Shown: positions 36,527 to 49,283 of the stretch, in pieces | How the letters are laid out: each line of letters starts with the position of its first letter | How positions within the stretch are numbered: the first letter of the stretch is position 1 | NCBI GenBank assembly: GCA_921293015.1 | Contig: OV121089.1 | Coordinates: 46,881,220-46,945,219 of the forward strand | Length of the DNA: 64,000 bases | Origin: Phorcus lineatus | Taxonomy: Eukaryota; Mollusca; Gastropoda; Trochida; Trochidae | Direction: 5' to 3' | Made by a program: the position numbers and the translations under genes | The notes under the pieces: generated by a model | What the model was told of the DNA's origin: nothing | Seen by the model: only the letters and a program-made list of their open reading frames with translations | The model's database searches: none

Positions 36527-36942
36527 GGGAAAGAACTTCAGACCGGTTTCCAATTTAACAATTCTTTCCAAACTTCTTGAAAGATGTGTGAATAAGGTAC
36601 ACCGAACGGCCAACTCCATCCTTGACAAGTTCCAGAGGGCTTACCGATCTAACTACAACACCGAAACAGCTCTATTGCGTGTCCTAGACGACCTTATGTC
36701 CGCTGTTGACAAAGGCAATGTTTCATTAGTAATCATGCTGGACTTGCCATCAGCATTTGACCCTATCGATCACGAGATTCTCTTAAATCGCCTATCTGTC
36801 TCAGTTGGTATTACAGGTATCTCTTTAGATTGGTTCTCCCCCCACCTGAAGAATCGCAGCCAGTCTGTGATGATTCAAAGGAAAAGATCAGAATCTCTAC
36901 CTCTTAAGTGTGAAGTGCCACAGGGGTTGGTGCTCGGCCGAA
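36527..36942 (+). pseudogene. CR1/L2-like LINE reverse-transcriptase fragment
   Basis: The plus strand encodes RPVSNLTILSKLLERC, RAYRSNYNTETALLRVLDD, MLDLPSAFDPIDHEILLNRL, GISLDWFSPHL and CEVPQGLVLG. These are RT blocks up to just before the catalytic YADD, colinear with the LINE at 49.3-50.8 kb. The fragment stops exactly where the gypsy long repeat begins (about 36943). No LINE sequence resumes beyond the other end of the gypsy element, so the breakpoint is not a simple insertion. Confidence 0.85.
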
Positions 36943-37837
36943 TAAACTGTAACGGTTTACTGGGGGTAGAAGGAGCTAATTTAATGACTTAGGTAGCATG
37001 TTATTGGATAAATGGATCTCTCAATTTTACCCTATAAATTACAGTTTATAATTTTACTAAATAATTTGACATTTATCAATCAATAATATCAAATATTACA
37101 TATCATAAGAGCTTTTATGAATGTACAGACATGTATAAGAGAAAGGCCAAATAAATATCTTTTATGGACGCTTTAATTGAATTATCAGCAGAGGTCGCAA
37201 GACAAGCTTGGAAATTAACTACTTACATAATATGTGATTAATTCTCGGTGAAATACCGGTAGTATAGGATATGCCAAAATGTGCGTCTTTATGTCTTGAC
37301 GGCTTGATCATCAATATCGTTAATTTCAAACTGTCAATCACTGACGTCATCGCAAAAACAATGATATGACGTAATTTGTTTACAAAGCAAATAGAAAATA
37401 TATTCATTTATTATTATGGTAATGTTATTGAATGTAGAGCGTCAAGGAATTAAATATGAATACTGAAATGTATCTCGACGCGGTAAAAAAAATTTAATAA
37501 ATTGCAAAAGTAATTTTGTCAACGAAAGTAGGTACACATAAAATCGTGATGTCATCACACATATGGCGGCCTCCATGTTTTTGGCCTCCATGAAAAATCG
37601 ATGGACAATTTGCTCTGATGAAAAGACAGTTAAATAATGTTTCACAAAGGTAAAGGTCAATGTATTTACACATAAACAACGTTAAGGAGTTTAGTAATAG
37701 GATTTCAATATAAAGACGTGTTGCCACTTCGAAATTATGGGTTATTTTAGGTATGCACACTGTCCATTACCGACAATGGAAATGACAACGAATATAAATA
37801 ATGATAGAAATTATTATGCTGCCGAATCTTTTATGAA
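36943..37837 (-). repeat. 3' LTR of the gypsy element
   Basis: Direct repeat of 40991-41865 with scattered substitutions and small indels. It keeps the TGACGTCA at 37342, but the second site reads TGATGTCA near 37548. The left border abuts a truncated LINE fragment. Confidence 0.88.
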
Positions 37838-37906
37838 TTTTCTATAATAATTTGCTAACCCAAGAAATTGTTGTACATGTTTCCTAGATTTTGGAGTTGG
37901 CCATGA

Positions 37907-39127
37907 TTAGACAGTTTGAATTTTGTCTGGCTGAGTGTGTACACCTTCTGCCGAAATGACATGGCCCAGAAAGCCTACTCTCTCCTTAAAGAGATGACAC
38001 TTCTTCGGCTTTAATTTTAAACCTGCTGAAGATAAGCGATCCAACACCGTTCTCAGTCGGGTCAGTACCTGGTCAAAATCTTGACCGAAAACTATGATGT
38101 CATCCAGGAAACAGAGACATTCGTTCCACTGGAAACCTCTGAGAATCATCTCCATCAGTCTTTCGAATGTGGAGGGAGCATTACAGAGACCAAATGGCAT
38201 GACATTCCATTCAAACAATCCGAAACGGGTTGTAAAAGATGTTTTCTCACGATCTCGTGGATCCATTTCAACTTGCCAGTAGCCTGTCTGTAAGTCCATA
38301 GTACAGTACATTTGTGCTCCCCCTAGGCTGCCAATACAGTCATCAATGCGAGGCAAAGGATAGGAATCTTTCCGACTGCGAACATTTAAAACGCGAAAAT
38401 CGCAGCAGTCTCCAACGTCCATCCTTGCGCTGAACAAGAACAGTTGGGGTAGCCCAGGGACTACTGGATGGTTGAATGACACCTTGCTCCAACATTCGAT
38501 TGACTTCTTTCTCCTCGGCCTCTTGCTTGGCAAGTGTTTGGCGGCGAGAGCTTGCTTGATTGGTCTCGCATCACCGGTGTCAACGCGGTGTTTCACTAAG
38601 TTTGTAGAACCAAGATCATCATCATTCTTAGCGAAAGTGTCTCTGTAACTGTATAGGAAATCTCGAAGCTTTTCTTGTTGATTTTCATCTAGATTAACCT
38701 TGCTTCGGTCATACAAATCTGTTAGATGATCAGGTATTTTGACATTTTTTACCCTGACACGTGATACTCTAGATCTCTTGACAGGTTTGTTAGGAACTAA
38801 GTTTACATTCTCACACTGTCCTATAATTCTACCCTTAGCTAAAGTATATTCTTTATCTAGAACATTGATCACTTTAACTGTAGCAACTCTACTCTGATTA
38901 GTCACTACTGCATTTCCGATTGCTAACCCATGTGTAAATAAATATTTACAGGGTTCTATAAGGATAGAGGACTGGTCTCTTTGACTCTCAGGCAAGCTAA
39001 CTTGGACATAGGATACAGACTGAGGTGGCAAAGATACATCATCAGCAACCATGACAGTGGTCTCTGTGCCAAACTTTGGCAACCATCTGCCGCGCAACTG
39101 GATCCTTGACCCAGCGATGTCAATCAC
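37907..39127 (-). pseudogene. Gypsy reverse transcriptase, truncated pol
   Basis: It begins at the end of the protease region (overlap of a few bases). RT motifs are YPLPRIDDCIGSLGG, CTMDLQTGYWQVEMD, FEWNVMPFGLCNAPSTFERLM, catalytic CFLDDIIVF and GFLGHVISAEGV. The N-terminal RT block (38400-38560) is out of frame with the flanks. Pol ends shortly after RT; RNase H, integrase and any chromodomain are absent, so the copy is non-autonomous. Confidence 0.88.
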
Positions 39128-40883
39128 ATCTCTAACACATCTATTCCAAGAATACCATCACACTCGTGAGAGTTATCTACCTCTGCGATAAGGAACTCTT
39201 CCTTAGAAGGACTTAATTCATCTTCCAGAAAAACAGATGCTTGGAAAATTCCCAAAGTCTTGAACAAACTTCCATTTACCGCCTCAAGCATAAAGTTAAT
39301 TGGATGGATAGCTGTAAATGAAGGCAAGCGCTTACTGCCAGCACGAGACAACAAAGACACTTGACTCCCTGTGTCAACAAATAAGGTGAAATAAGTCTGA
39401 CCAATCTTCAAATTAACAAATTGGCCCTTGTCACCTATTTTGAAGCAAGCTTTGAAATTTGCTTTAATTGGGGTTGGGTCAGGTGGACTGTGGAGAGAAC
39501 TTTCCGGATTTGCCTCCCTTTGACAGGTAACCTTACAAATCTCATTTTCCACCTGACCACTGGATTTCACTATCTTAGGTTTTGAGGTTTTATGAACTGC
39601 TTCTTTCTCCACTGACATCCGACCTAATTCCGGGTCAGTGGGGTACCGTTTCCCTGACCACCGTTTGTCTGGGAATTCAAAGGGCATCAAGAAATCCAGT
39701 CTGATTACACAGAAAACAGGCACCTTTTTCTCTCTTATTTGAACTCGGTGAGCGAGATTCACTTCGCTGACGGGAATGGTTTCTCTTATGTGGCGACTGA
39801 GACTGATTTTGTTTGTTTCGGTTTTGATTATAATTCTGCTTCGTCCTTTCAGTTCGACTGTGCGACCGAAATGTCCACAAATGTTTTCCACAGTCTTCTG
39901 AAGACTGGACAACTGATCAGTCAAAGACTCAATCTTTAGTTCAACAGAAGAACCTTCAGCCTCAAAATGAACCCTCTTCCCGCGAGAAGGATGCGGACTG
40001 ACAGACCTCACAGATTTCTTTGGATCTGGTTTTCCTACAACAGACTCGTAAATCTGTGTAACCTCGATGACCTCTTGAAAAGTGCGGTCACCTCTATCAA
40101 GGAATCGGAGTCTTAACTCCTTATCCACTGCTCTTTTGAGTGCATCCAGGGAGAACCTTTCTTGCATCTCAAAAGGTAGGTCTGGATAGGCTCCCAAAGC
40201 CAAATGCCAGATGTCGTCACATAAATCGGCAATATTCTCACCCGATTTACGTGTCCTCGTCATGAGTTCCTCCCGTTTGACATCGGGGATAATTGTACCA
40301 TATCTTCTTCTCAACTGATCAGACAGCCAATGGTAATCCAACCGCTCCCTTACAGGCAAGCCTGCATAAAACGCTGTGTTCCCCCCTCTAGGGCACACCC
40401 CAACATCTGAGCAGCAACAGGACTGATTTGCAAGATTGCTGAACTGGGCTTCAAATACCCGATAATCTCCAGTTCCATTGAACTTGGGTAATTGCAGAGA
40501 AACTCTGCCGATGGAAGAATCTCCCCTTTGGGTACATCTATTCATTGAATCCATTGTCTGAGACAAGCTCAGGACACAGCTTGACAGTTGCGACACCAAA
40601 CCAACAAGATTTGGATCTGAACTCATCAGTGGATGTGATGGATTGGGTAAACCATTATTCACTGTAGAGTGAGTGAATGTATCAGAACTAAGTGCACCCA
40701 CTGGTGAAAGGTGAGGTGGTCGACACACTCTGATTCAGCCCTGAAGGCATTATCTGAGGAAGAATTATTCACAGAGTTTAACTCCGGAAAGCTGTGCATT
40801 TGGCGAGAACGCGAATTTCCAACCGGACCCTCCACAGTATCAAATCTTCTTTGATCAAAATTATTTGGACTTTGAAACTCCAT
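39124..40883 (-). pseudogene. Gypsy gag and aspartic protease region
   Basis: The probable start is at 40883 (MEFQSPNNFDQRRF). A frameshift then leads into a long open frame from 40728. A Gag capsid-like part includes LPKFNGTGDYRVFEAQF and ERLDYHWLSDQLRRRYG. Partway through, the conserved reading moves to a second frame (39880-39677: basic QN-rich tract and a partial zinc knuckle CFLCNQTG). The protease follows with active-site LFVDTGSQVSLLS and DGILGIDVL. The long frame stays open even where conserved coding sits in another frame, so compensating indels are likely (a run of six G at about 40381-40388 is one candidate site). Confidence 0.85.
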
Positions 40884-40990
40884 TTTTATGAAATGGGAAA
40901 TTATACAATTTTACAATATATTATCCTTCAATAAATTATTTATTAAATATTTGTTCAATCCACAAGAAAGGATCCGACCGCTGCCACAAT

Positions 40991-41865
40991 TAAACTGTAA
41001 CAGTTTACTGGGGACGGAAGGAGCTAATTAATGACTTAGGTAGCATGTTATTGGATAAATGGATCTCTCACTTTTACCCTATAAAGTACAGTTTATATAT
41101 TTACTAAGTAATTTGACAACAAATAGTTGAAGAAATGAACATGAATTTATTACATTGACATGTATCAATCAATAATATCAAATATTACATATCATAAGAG
41201 CTTGTATGAATTTACAGACATTTATAGAGAAAGGCCAAAAAAATATATTTTATGGACGCTTTAATTTGATTATAAACAGAGGTCTCAAGACAAGCTTGGA
41301 AATTATCTACTTACATAAATTGTGATTAGATCTCGGTGAAATACCGGTAGTAACTGAATACGCCAAAAAGTACGTCTTTCTCTTGATGGCTTGATCATCA
41401 AACTCTCGTTAATTTCTAACTGTCAATCACTGACGTCATCGCAAAAACAATGGTATGACGTAATTTGTTTACAAACAAAATAGATAATATATTCATTTAT
41501 CATTATGGTAATGTTATTGAATTTAAAGGTCAATGAGTTAACTATAAATACTGAAATGTATCTCGACGCCGAAAACAAAGAATTTGCAAAAGTAATTTTG
41601 TCAACGAAAGTAAGTACACATAAAATCGTGACGTCATCACAAATATGGCGGCCTCCATGAAAAACATCGATGGACAATTTGCTCTGATAAAAAGACAGTT
41701 AAATAATGTTTCATAAAGGTAAAGGTCGATGTTTTTACACATAAACAACGTTAAGGAATTTAGTAAAAGTATTTCAATATAAATACGTGTTGCCACTTCG
41801 AAATTACCGACAATGGAAATGACAACGAATGTAAATAATGATAGAAATTATTATGCTGCCAAATC
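40991..41865 (-). repeat. 5' LTR of the gypsy element
   Basis: It is colinear with 36943-37837. On the minus strand the shared sequence runs from GATT(T/C)GGCAGCATAATAATT to AGTAAACTGTTACAGTTTA, consistent with TG...CA termini at about 41861 and 40996. It contains two TGACGTCA octamers (41431 and 41629). It carries about 30 bp near 41110-41150 that the other LTR lacks, while the left copy has a few short extra stretches. Confidence 0.88.
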
Positions 41866-41869
41866 GTGA

Positions 41870-42020
41870 AAACTATAAGAAGGCCTGTATATTACAATAT
41901 TAATATAACAACTATAACTATAACATTATCTGTGAGTGTAGTTCATGGATGTAGTGACCTGTCTAATGAAGGATAATAATATAACAACTATAACTATAAC
42001 AACTATAACAGGTAAGGGGA
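41870..42020 (+). repeat. (AACTAT)n-like short tandem repeat, two blocks
   Basis: ATATAACAACTATAACTATAAC occurs at about 41900 and again at about 41980, separated by ~60 bp. It is next to the gypsy LTR border. No gene. Confidence 0.75.
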
Positions 42021-42189
42021 CAAATTGACTATAACAATGACGACCTACACGACTGACCATATAGACTAGTGAGAGCATTACATAGAACACTTTCACACTT
42101 TTATATATGCAATACCCTCTCTCTGATAAAAATCAGATAAGTTTAAAAGTTATAAGCCGCTTAAGGATTTCTCACCACTTTCTGACAGA

Positions 42190-42502
42190 GTTACGAGGGT
42201 AAATAAAAAAGTTCGTAGGATGACATAGAAAAAAATATCAAAATATCACTTTTTACATTTTATTTCTACACATAATCTCCACTGACATCAAAGCATTTGG
42301 ACCAGCGATGTTCTGGCAACATGTTGAACACTGAGCCTCCCTCGCGTCTTGGCGATGATGGCTGCATGATAAATTTCCCCAATACATTAGCATAATATGC
42401 CCCGTTGATAGTTTGGACAGTCTCTAAGTGATTTACCATGATGGTGTCCTTGCTATCTAATACTACTAATACTACTCGGATCAAACTGGTATTCCTTTTC
42501 AC
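42190..42502 (-). pseudogene. Mariner relic with one terminal repeat (in segmental copy C)
   Basis: The minus frame 42502-42266 includes SKDTIMVNHLETVQTINGAYYA and ends HRWSKCFDVSGDYV, matching the relic at 26.2 kb but with a different internal deletion. The left end, ACGAGGGTAAATAAAAAAGT at about 42193, looks like a mariner terminal inverted repeat. The opposite end is not recognisable. Confidence 0.82.
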
Positions 42503-43429
42503 AGTAAAATATCAGAGTTTGTATTGTTATATTTAAAAGAAAGGCTTCAGATAATTATTTGGACCCAACTCTTAAAATCAGGAGCCAAATACACAGCATT
42601 GGGCGAGTGCAAAGTGCTTATACTGCAGTACGTCTGCACTCTCTCACAGGGGTCAATCTATAATTAGCTCCCAATTTTTCAGGTGTTTCGGACTCAATGT
42701 CAGTAACTCCTGTCAATGAGTTTATATTACCTTTCATAAAAATGTTTGTTTAAATGGCTAAGTGCTTTTCTTTTTGTTAATTTATGAATGTATGACACCT
42801 TTACAGAAAAGTTTGTATCTTAAAATTCTCATTGTAAAAGTTTAATAAAGTATCAGATGACCATTCTGTGATGCTCTGCCATATGCTTCATGGCCCAAGT
42901 GAACAGGAGAGCTAAATAAGGCAGGTCAACAGGGACATTGGCATTTGTTCCATAAAGTTTAAATTTGCTAGCGTTTAGCTGCTGTGATGTCTGTACTGCA
43001 TTATGTTGTACTTTTGTGACAATGCAGTAACGCCTAACGTAACGTTAATTGCCTAGTCTTTTCCTACTAATAAGGGTAATAGGGTACACGCCCTCAAAGC
43101 ATATTTTCATCTTCTCTGCGAGTAGCTAAAGGTCTAGGCAACTGACTTTTGTGTACAATCTGTATTATATATTTTTAATATTTAAGGGACTAAATTATCA
43201 GGTCTTACACATCTTTGTGCTATTTGGATGTTGTTTTTTCAGACTTTTGATTTATTTGCAAAAATCTTTTCAGATTAGGCTATTTGATAGATTTCACAAC
43301 ATAATGGTTGATACATTGCTCAGGCGGAGATAAACAATAACTACTTTGTTAATAAGTCTGTTGCTGAAGTGCCATCACTTTGATTTTTTGATATTTTCAT
43401 TTATAAGGTTATTTGGATTTTGACACCAA

Positions 43430-44060
43430 AATATGAAACTATTTGTTGAATACTTTATTCAATACTTATAGGCCACAGGCCTGTAGTACAATGTTGAATA
43501 CATTATTATCTGTACAATGGATGGAACGTTAAATCATAGTATACATCATACCATATAATACCCGCACTTTGTATAAACATGTATACAATTCATTCTAATC
43601 TAAGTATTCATCATATTATGTCTGTATCAAGAGACATAGAATATATACATAGAAACATTCTGAAGAATGTTACTATTTGTACTTGACAACAATGCCACGA
43701 ATTTGTTTATATTAGGATATCTGAAATAATATGCTTTCAAGTATTTGTCCCTAAGATGTGAATAAACAGGACATATAAGTAAGAAATGGTATTCATCTTT
43801 TATTAAATTCAAGTGACAAAGATTACATATTCTTTCTTCACGAGCTATGTTGACATAGCGCCCCGTCTCAATACACAGATCATGTGAGGAACATCTGAAA
43901 CGTGTTAGGGCCTTTCGGAATTTTTTTACAGTAACTTTTGTTAAATATTCCTCCATGATTATTTCAGATTTTATCATTCTACAATAGAAGCACTTATTTG
44001 TTAGAGTCATCGATGCTGACCATGTCATGAAGCTATTGTAAAACCATTTATCCAAAGACA
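43430..44060 (-). pseudogene. 5'-truncated LINE, C-terminal ORF2 fragment
   Basis: The minus frame 44055-43627 (142 residues) carries KKFRKALTRFRCSSHDLCIE and ICNLCHLNLIKDEYHFLLIC. It is colinear with the C-terminal zinc-knuckle region of the LINE at 29179-29436, which has ALTRFRLSSH and CPFC...DEYHVLLI. Sequence down to about 43430, including GCCACAGGCCTGTAG, resembles the 3' UTR of the relative ending at 34620. The frame of this fragment is still open, so it is younger than the 32.9-kb copy. It is inserted in segmental copy C. Confidence 0.85.
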
Positions 44061-45899
44061 GTGAAACGTAAGTAGATTGATATTTTCATTTCTCCCGCTG
44101 CATACCAAAAGTTCACATACCTGTGTGTCCTAGTGCAAATATCACGTAATTTGGGATGTCTTTGAGGCATCGTACCACCACAAAAAAGAAACGGAATTTT
44201 TTTTATACTAGAAGTGAACATTCATTGTACTTGAACATAAGCGTATATCATACAGTTAACCATAGCAGTTTAAGCAGGTCATTAAAGTGACAATGGGTCA
44301 AAATTCTGGAATTACTCATTTTCATTTTTACGACATAATCTATTTGAAGTGATCAAAAGCTTAAAATAAAAGTATTTGATATCACCTTGTATCACAAATT
44401 TTTTCCTTGTCTAATTTTTTTTTCTCGGAACCAAAATCAGCATTCATCTCATTGTGTTACTATCTGGGCTATTGTCATCTAGAAGCAATAGTAGTATGTC
44501 GCACGTTTAGTCCAGGTTAATCGTTTTACTGATGAGCGCCGGAAAGGACAGGTCTATGTTTTCAGGCTATTTTGTTTGCGCGTGTGCAGTGTTGTGCTAC
44601 CGCTCATCCAGCTGCACTACATCCATGCCACATTTATGTTTTTAGAGTTATTTAATGATATGATGCAAAAGTTTCTAGCTCCGAGCCGGCCAGGTTGAAT
44701 AAAAATGACAGTAGATGTCCTTTAACAGATATTTCATGTGTGAAATTTCGTGTAAGTCACAGTATCTTATCGTGAATCGAAGAAAATAGATATTATTTCT
44801 TAGATAGGCATGTTATTATTTGTTTACATGATAACATTGTATTGTTGACATTATAAGCATTCATCTCATAGGGAAAAACAACTTAACTACCTACATCAGC
44901 GTTCTTTGGAGTTTAATCTAAACCGAGTTTTTTTTAAATTTGAAATAATGTGAAGCTGTGATTTTGTTATGACAATGATTGACTGGTGGCCTCCTGATTC
45001 TAAAATAATCATTTCTTAAGATAATATTTAGTTTATCATTCATAATCAACAATATACCAATAGGAATGTTAGATACCGTCGATAAGCGTTACCAAAACGC
45101 TATTGTCAGTGAAACAATCCATTTAACTTCATAGGATGACGTTTCATGTGTCAAATCTATTTCACCACGTTTTATGTCACGTAAGTACACATTATTTACC
45201 ATGGGAGAGTACTGAGACAAAAGTTTTGTAAAAACACAAAGGGTCAAAGCAATCGATTTTGAAAGAAACTTTCATAGGTTCCTCTCCCTGTAAGAAACTA
45301 TTGCAGCTATATTTGTGAGAGATTTATCTTTCAGACAACTTTAAATGAATGCGTCATTTGTCAGAACTGTTTTGATTTTTTCCGAACAGTATAATTATCA
45401 AAGACTAAGTTAAGCAAGCGTCTGCATTTTCTCTCAAATTATGTTTGATTAGTAATGCTACGCACAATACTCATTCTTTTTTAATAAGGTACTATAAATT
45501 TACAACTAGCTTGCTGTGATTTGATGAAAACCAGCTCCAACTTTGATTAGAGAAGTTTAATTAGTTCTTTCATTCGTATCTCTGTACACTTGCCATGAAC
45601 GTTATGTTAACCTGCTGTTTTGCTTTTAGGAAAAGTGACAGCAGTGGAAATATTGTTCTTAACCAACGTTCAGTGGTGAAAACTACCTACTCGTTTGATG
45701 AGCAGAGTTTAATCCCGAACTGGTCTGTCCTGTGATCTCTAACCCTCGGAGTACTTCAGTGAATGTTTTCACATTGTTTTATACACTACACTAGGTGGAG
45801 GATTCACCCAACGATTCCTGCAGAAGAGTTTATAAATGTTGGATTAGGCGCCATTCAAAAGCAACTACCTTGTCATGTCATGTCATGTCACGTCTAGTG

Positions 45900-48160
45900 T
45901 ACATGTGTAAATTGGATGCAAAATAAATACATATATATTTCAAAAGTAAACAGCAATCGTATTAGGGACATTGTTCAAAGAAGGATTGAATATTAGCACT
46001 TACATGCCTCTTTGACACATGACAAATGTATTTACAGAATGGACGCAAAGTGAAAATATAAGTCTCTGTAAAAAGACTCTTAAGTTACATTGTGAAAGGA
46101 GAGATTTATCAAATTTACTTACATGACGTTTTAAACGAATATCAAATCTCATTGCAAAATGGGTGGAAAATAAATACATATATTTCAACAATGTTAAAAT
46201 GGAAATTTTTCCAAGAGAATTGCATATTTGTATTCACATATCTCAACTGTAAAATATGGCAAAATTTATGGATGCAAAATGAATAGATCTTTCAACAGTT
46301 AACAGTATGCACTGTAAAACATGACACAATGTATTTACACTATGGAGGCAAAATGAATAGAGATATTTCAGTAACAGTAACAGGGAAATTGTTTAAAGAA
46401 AGATTGAGCAAAAACCTTTACATTCCTCTCCTGCGTAACAAGACAAACTGTATTTACAAAATAGATGCAAAATGAATATATGTATGTCAGTGTAGAACGG
46501 ATTCTTTGTTATATTGTCAAAAGAATGACTTATAATATTCACTAACATGCATTTTTAGAAACAATGGGTATTAAAATAGATACGTATATTTCAATTATTT
46601 TCCAGGGAAATTTGTCAAAGAAGGGTTTTATATAAACTTATTCACACATCCCTAATTTGAAACATGACAAAAATATACGTACATAATGGATAAAAAATAA
46701 GTACATATATTTCAAAAGTTAACAGTTATCTGTTTTAGGAAAATTGTTCAAGAAATGATTTAATATTTATACATCCATATCTGTTCTTTGAAACATAAAA
46801 TATGTATTTTAAAACAGGATACGAAAGAAATCATATATTTCAAAAATTAACAGCAATCCTTTTAGGGAAAGAAGGGTTGAATAAATACCTTTTTGAAACA
46901 TAACCAAATATATTTACAATTTAGTTGCAAAATGGAGATCCAAGTCAGTGTTAAAAAGACTTAGTTATATAGACAGAAGAGATAGTTATCAAATTCACTG
47001 AAATGCCATTTAAAAAGATAATAAAATTACTATGCAAAATGGTTGAAAAATAAATACATATACTAAAACAAATATTTTTAGGGAAATTGTTCAAAGAAGG
47101 ATTCAATATCTACATTTACATATCTCTACTGTGAAACATTAAAAAGTGTATTTACGCAATGGATGAAAAAATGAATATGTCAGTGCACAAAAAACTCATC
47201 GTTGAATTGTCAAAAACAGAGCTTTATCATATCCACAAATATTCCTTGTTTAGGACTGAACTAATCTCTTTGCAAATCAGGTACAAAATAAATACAAAGT
47301 AGTATTGAATATTTACACTTAGACACCTCTTCTTTGAAACATCAAACAATGCATTCACAAAATGGATGCAAAATAAACAGGTACATTTCAAAAGAAACAA
47401 GCAGTCTTTTTAGGAAAATTGTTCGAAGAAGAGTTCAATATTTACTTTGAGTTATGAACAAATATATTTACACAAAGGATACAAAATATATGCGTATATT
47501 TTGATAATTTTTTAGGGAAATTGTTCAAAAAGGTTGAACATTCAAACTGACATGTTTCTAATTTGCAACATTACAAAATGTCTTTTACGAATGAATGCTA
47601 AACATATATTTCAACAGTAAAAGTAATCTTTAAGTGAAATTGTTTAAGAAAGGATTTATTTTTAACCAAACATAACTCTTCTTTGAAACATGAAAATAAT
47701 AATTACAAAGATGATGCAACAAAAAGTCATATATTCACAAGTAAACAGCAATCCTTTATGGATAATTGTTCAAAGAAAGGTTGAATAAATAAGTTTATAT
47801 ATCTTTTTTCTGAAATATGCCAAAAGGTGTTTAAAAATAGATGCAAAATGGATATAAAAGTCAACGTAAAAAGGACTCTAGTTATATTGACAAAAGAGAT
47901 ATTAATCACATTCACCAACATGCGGTTTTTGAAGATGATCGAATCTCTTTGCAAAAATGTTACAAAATAAACGAATATATTTCAGCAATCATTACAGGAA
48001 ATTGTTCAAAGGATTGATTATTTACATTTACATATCTCTACTTTGAAACATACAACATCAGTGTCAAATAATATTATTAGCTATATTGTCAAATTGAGTG
48101 AATTATAAATGTCACAAAATCTCTTTACAACATATATACATATTTATACATGTATCATTA
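45900..48160 (+). repeat. AT-rich degenerate tandem array, locus 3 (longest)
   Basis: At least 12 recognisable units starting near 45972, 46389, 46612, 46745, 46866, 47087, 47307, 47418, 47520, 47639, 47764 and 48002. Each has a TTGTTCAAAGAAGG...ATATTTAC.TTTACATATCTCTACTTTGAAAC core. Spacing is irregular (about 110-230 bp). No reading frame is conserved between units, so it is non-coding. Confidence 0.8.
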
Positions 48161-48985
48161 TTCACCAATTATCGGTTGATTGATTAAACACATCTAAATA
48201 TTCATACTTTGAAAAATAACAAAATGTATTTAGACATTTATACAAAACAACAAAGGAAAAAACCATCGCTTCAAACATCACGGAATGACTGTGTGTTGTC
48301 GTCACACATGAACATTCATATTTTCTTTTGAACATTAAACACATATTTTGATAAACAGATATACTGGTCCTTAGCAAACGTTGAACAAATCCTTCTTTGT
48401 AATCATAAGAAAAAATAACAAAAAAACCCATACATTGACCGAAAACCGAAGCTATGCTATTTCAGTTTGTTTTCATGGAAATGTAAAATCTTTTGCAAAA
48501 CTCTGACCATTAAAAAGGTCCACTTCAATAGGTGGGGAAAATACATGTATATGTCCATACAGGGAAGATGATCAATTTTGTAGTTCTGCTCTGAAAACGA
48601 AGCTATCCCTGTAGCGAGTCCAAATTCAACTTATTTCCATAGAAACGAAAACAATCCAGAAATCTAATTATATCAAAAGGCATCACTTCAGTTGGTATAT
48701 TTTCAGAAAGATATGACGAGAAATATGGATACCGTGCTTCGAAAAATTAGCTATCCGTGTACCATGTTCAAAATCATCTAATTTCACGGAAGTGACAACG
48801 AAAAGACATCCTTTCAGTAGGTAGTTAATACTCGTGCAAAGTTTCAGAAAAAATTATGAAAAAAAAGGAAATATAGAAATGTTACAGTTGTTTTGGAGTT
48901 ATGGACGGACGGACAACTGGCATACGGTCGCACGGACATACTGCCTAATGACGTTTTCCCTCAATATTTCATATCAGTGGTATAA

Positions 48986-48990
<5 letters not shown>
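48160..48990 (+). repeat. Repeat module downstream of the intact ankyrin gene
   Basis: Partner of 12110-13080 in the same orientation. It ends in GGACGGACGGACAACTGG and CATATCAGTGGTATAACAAAC just before the CA microsatellite. A further relative lies at 57840-58100. Confidence 0.82.

Positions 48991-49027
<37 letters not shown>
48986..49027 (+). repeat. (CA)n microsatellite
   Basis: Uninterrupted AC dinucleotides, about 20 copies, at the end of the repeat module. Confidence 0.97.
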
Positions 49028-49029
<2 letters not shown>

Positions 49030-49283
49030 TTCATATAAATGATTAACTAAATCAGGGTTCGTAGATACTCAATTCGCAAAAAACATATAAAATATGTTAC
49101 ATTCGAAGACGTAGATTAATAATCATGCTAAAACCCATGTACAATCATATGAAAATAGCAGGTTATATTAAAACGAAATAAAGATGATTAATTATCATAC
49201 TAAATTGGTTTTAGAACTAAAAATACATGCAAATTTTCCATTACTAACAACAATTTTCAAAACAACATTTCATTTTTTAGATA

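Larger units (their letters stand above)
36943..41865 (-). mobile_element. Ty3/gypsy-type LTR retrotransposon, internally deleted
   Basis: Two direct long terminal repeats enclose gag, protease and partial reverse transcriptase on the minus strand. RNase H and integrase are missing, and with LTRs of nearly 0.9 kb the total is only about 4.9 kb. A TGGCAGCGGTCGGATCC primer-binding-site-like stretch (minus strand, about 40986-40970) lies just inside the 5' (right) LTR. I could not find a convincing target-site duplication or polypurine tract. Multiple small frameshifts mark it as an old, inactive copy. Confidence 0.9.
42190..45900 (+). repeat. Segmental repeat, copy C
   Basis: Partner of copy B. 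It is interrupted by a different LINE fragment (43430-44060) and keeps the uninterrupted sequence at the two sites where copy B has insertions (about 45055-45110 and 45285-45300). It ends with a short TGTCA pentanucleotide run at 45871-45894 and the start of the repeat seen at 2705 and 32340. Confidence 0.85.

Noticed and set aside
38081-39939. Plus-strand frames of 62-70 residues
   Set aside because: Antisense shadows of the gypsy gag-pol region.
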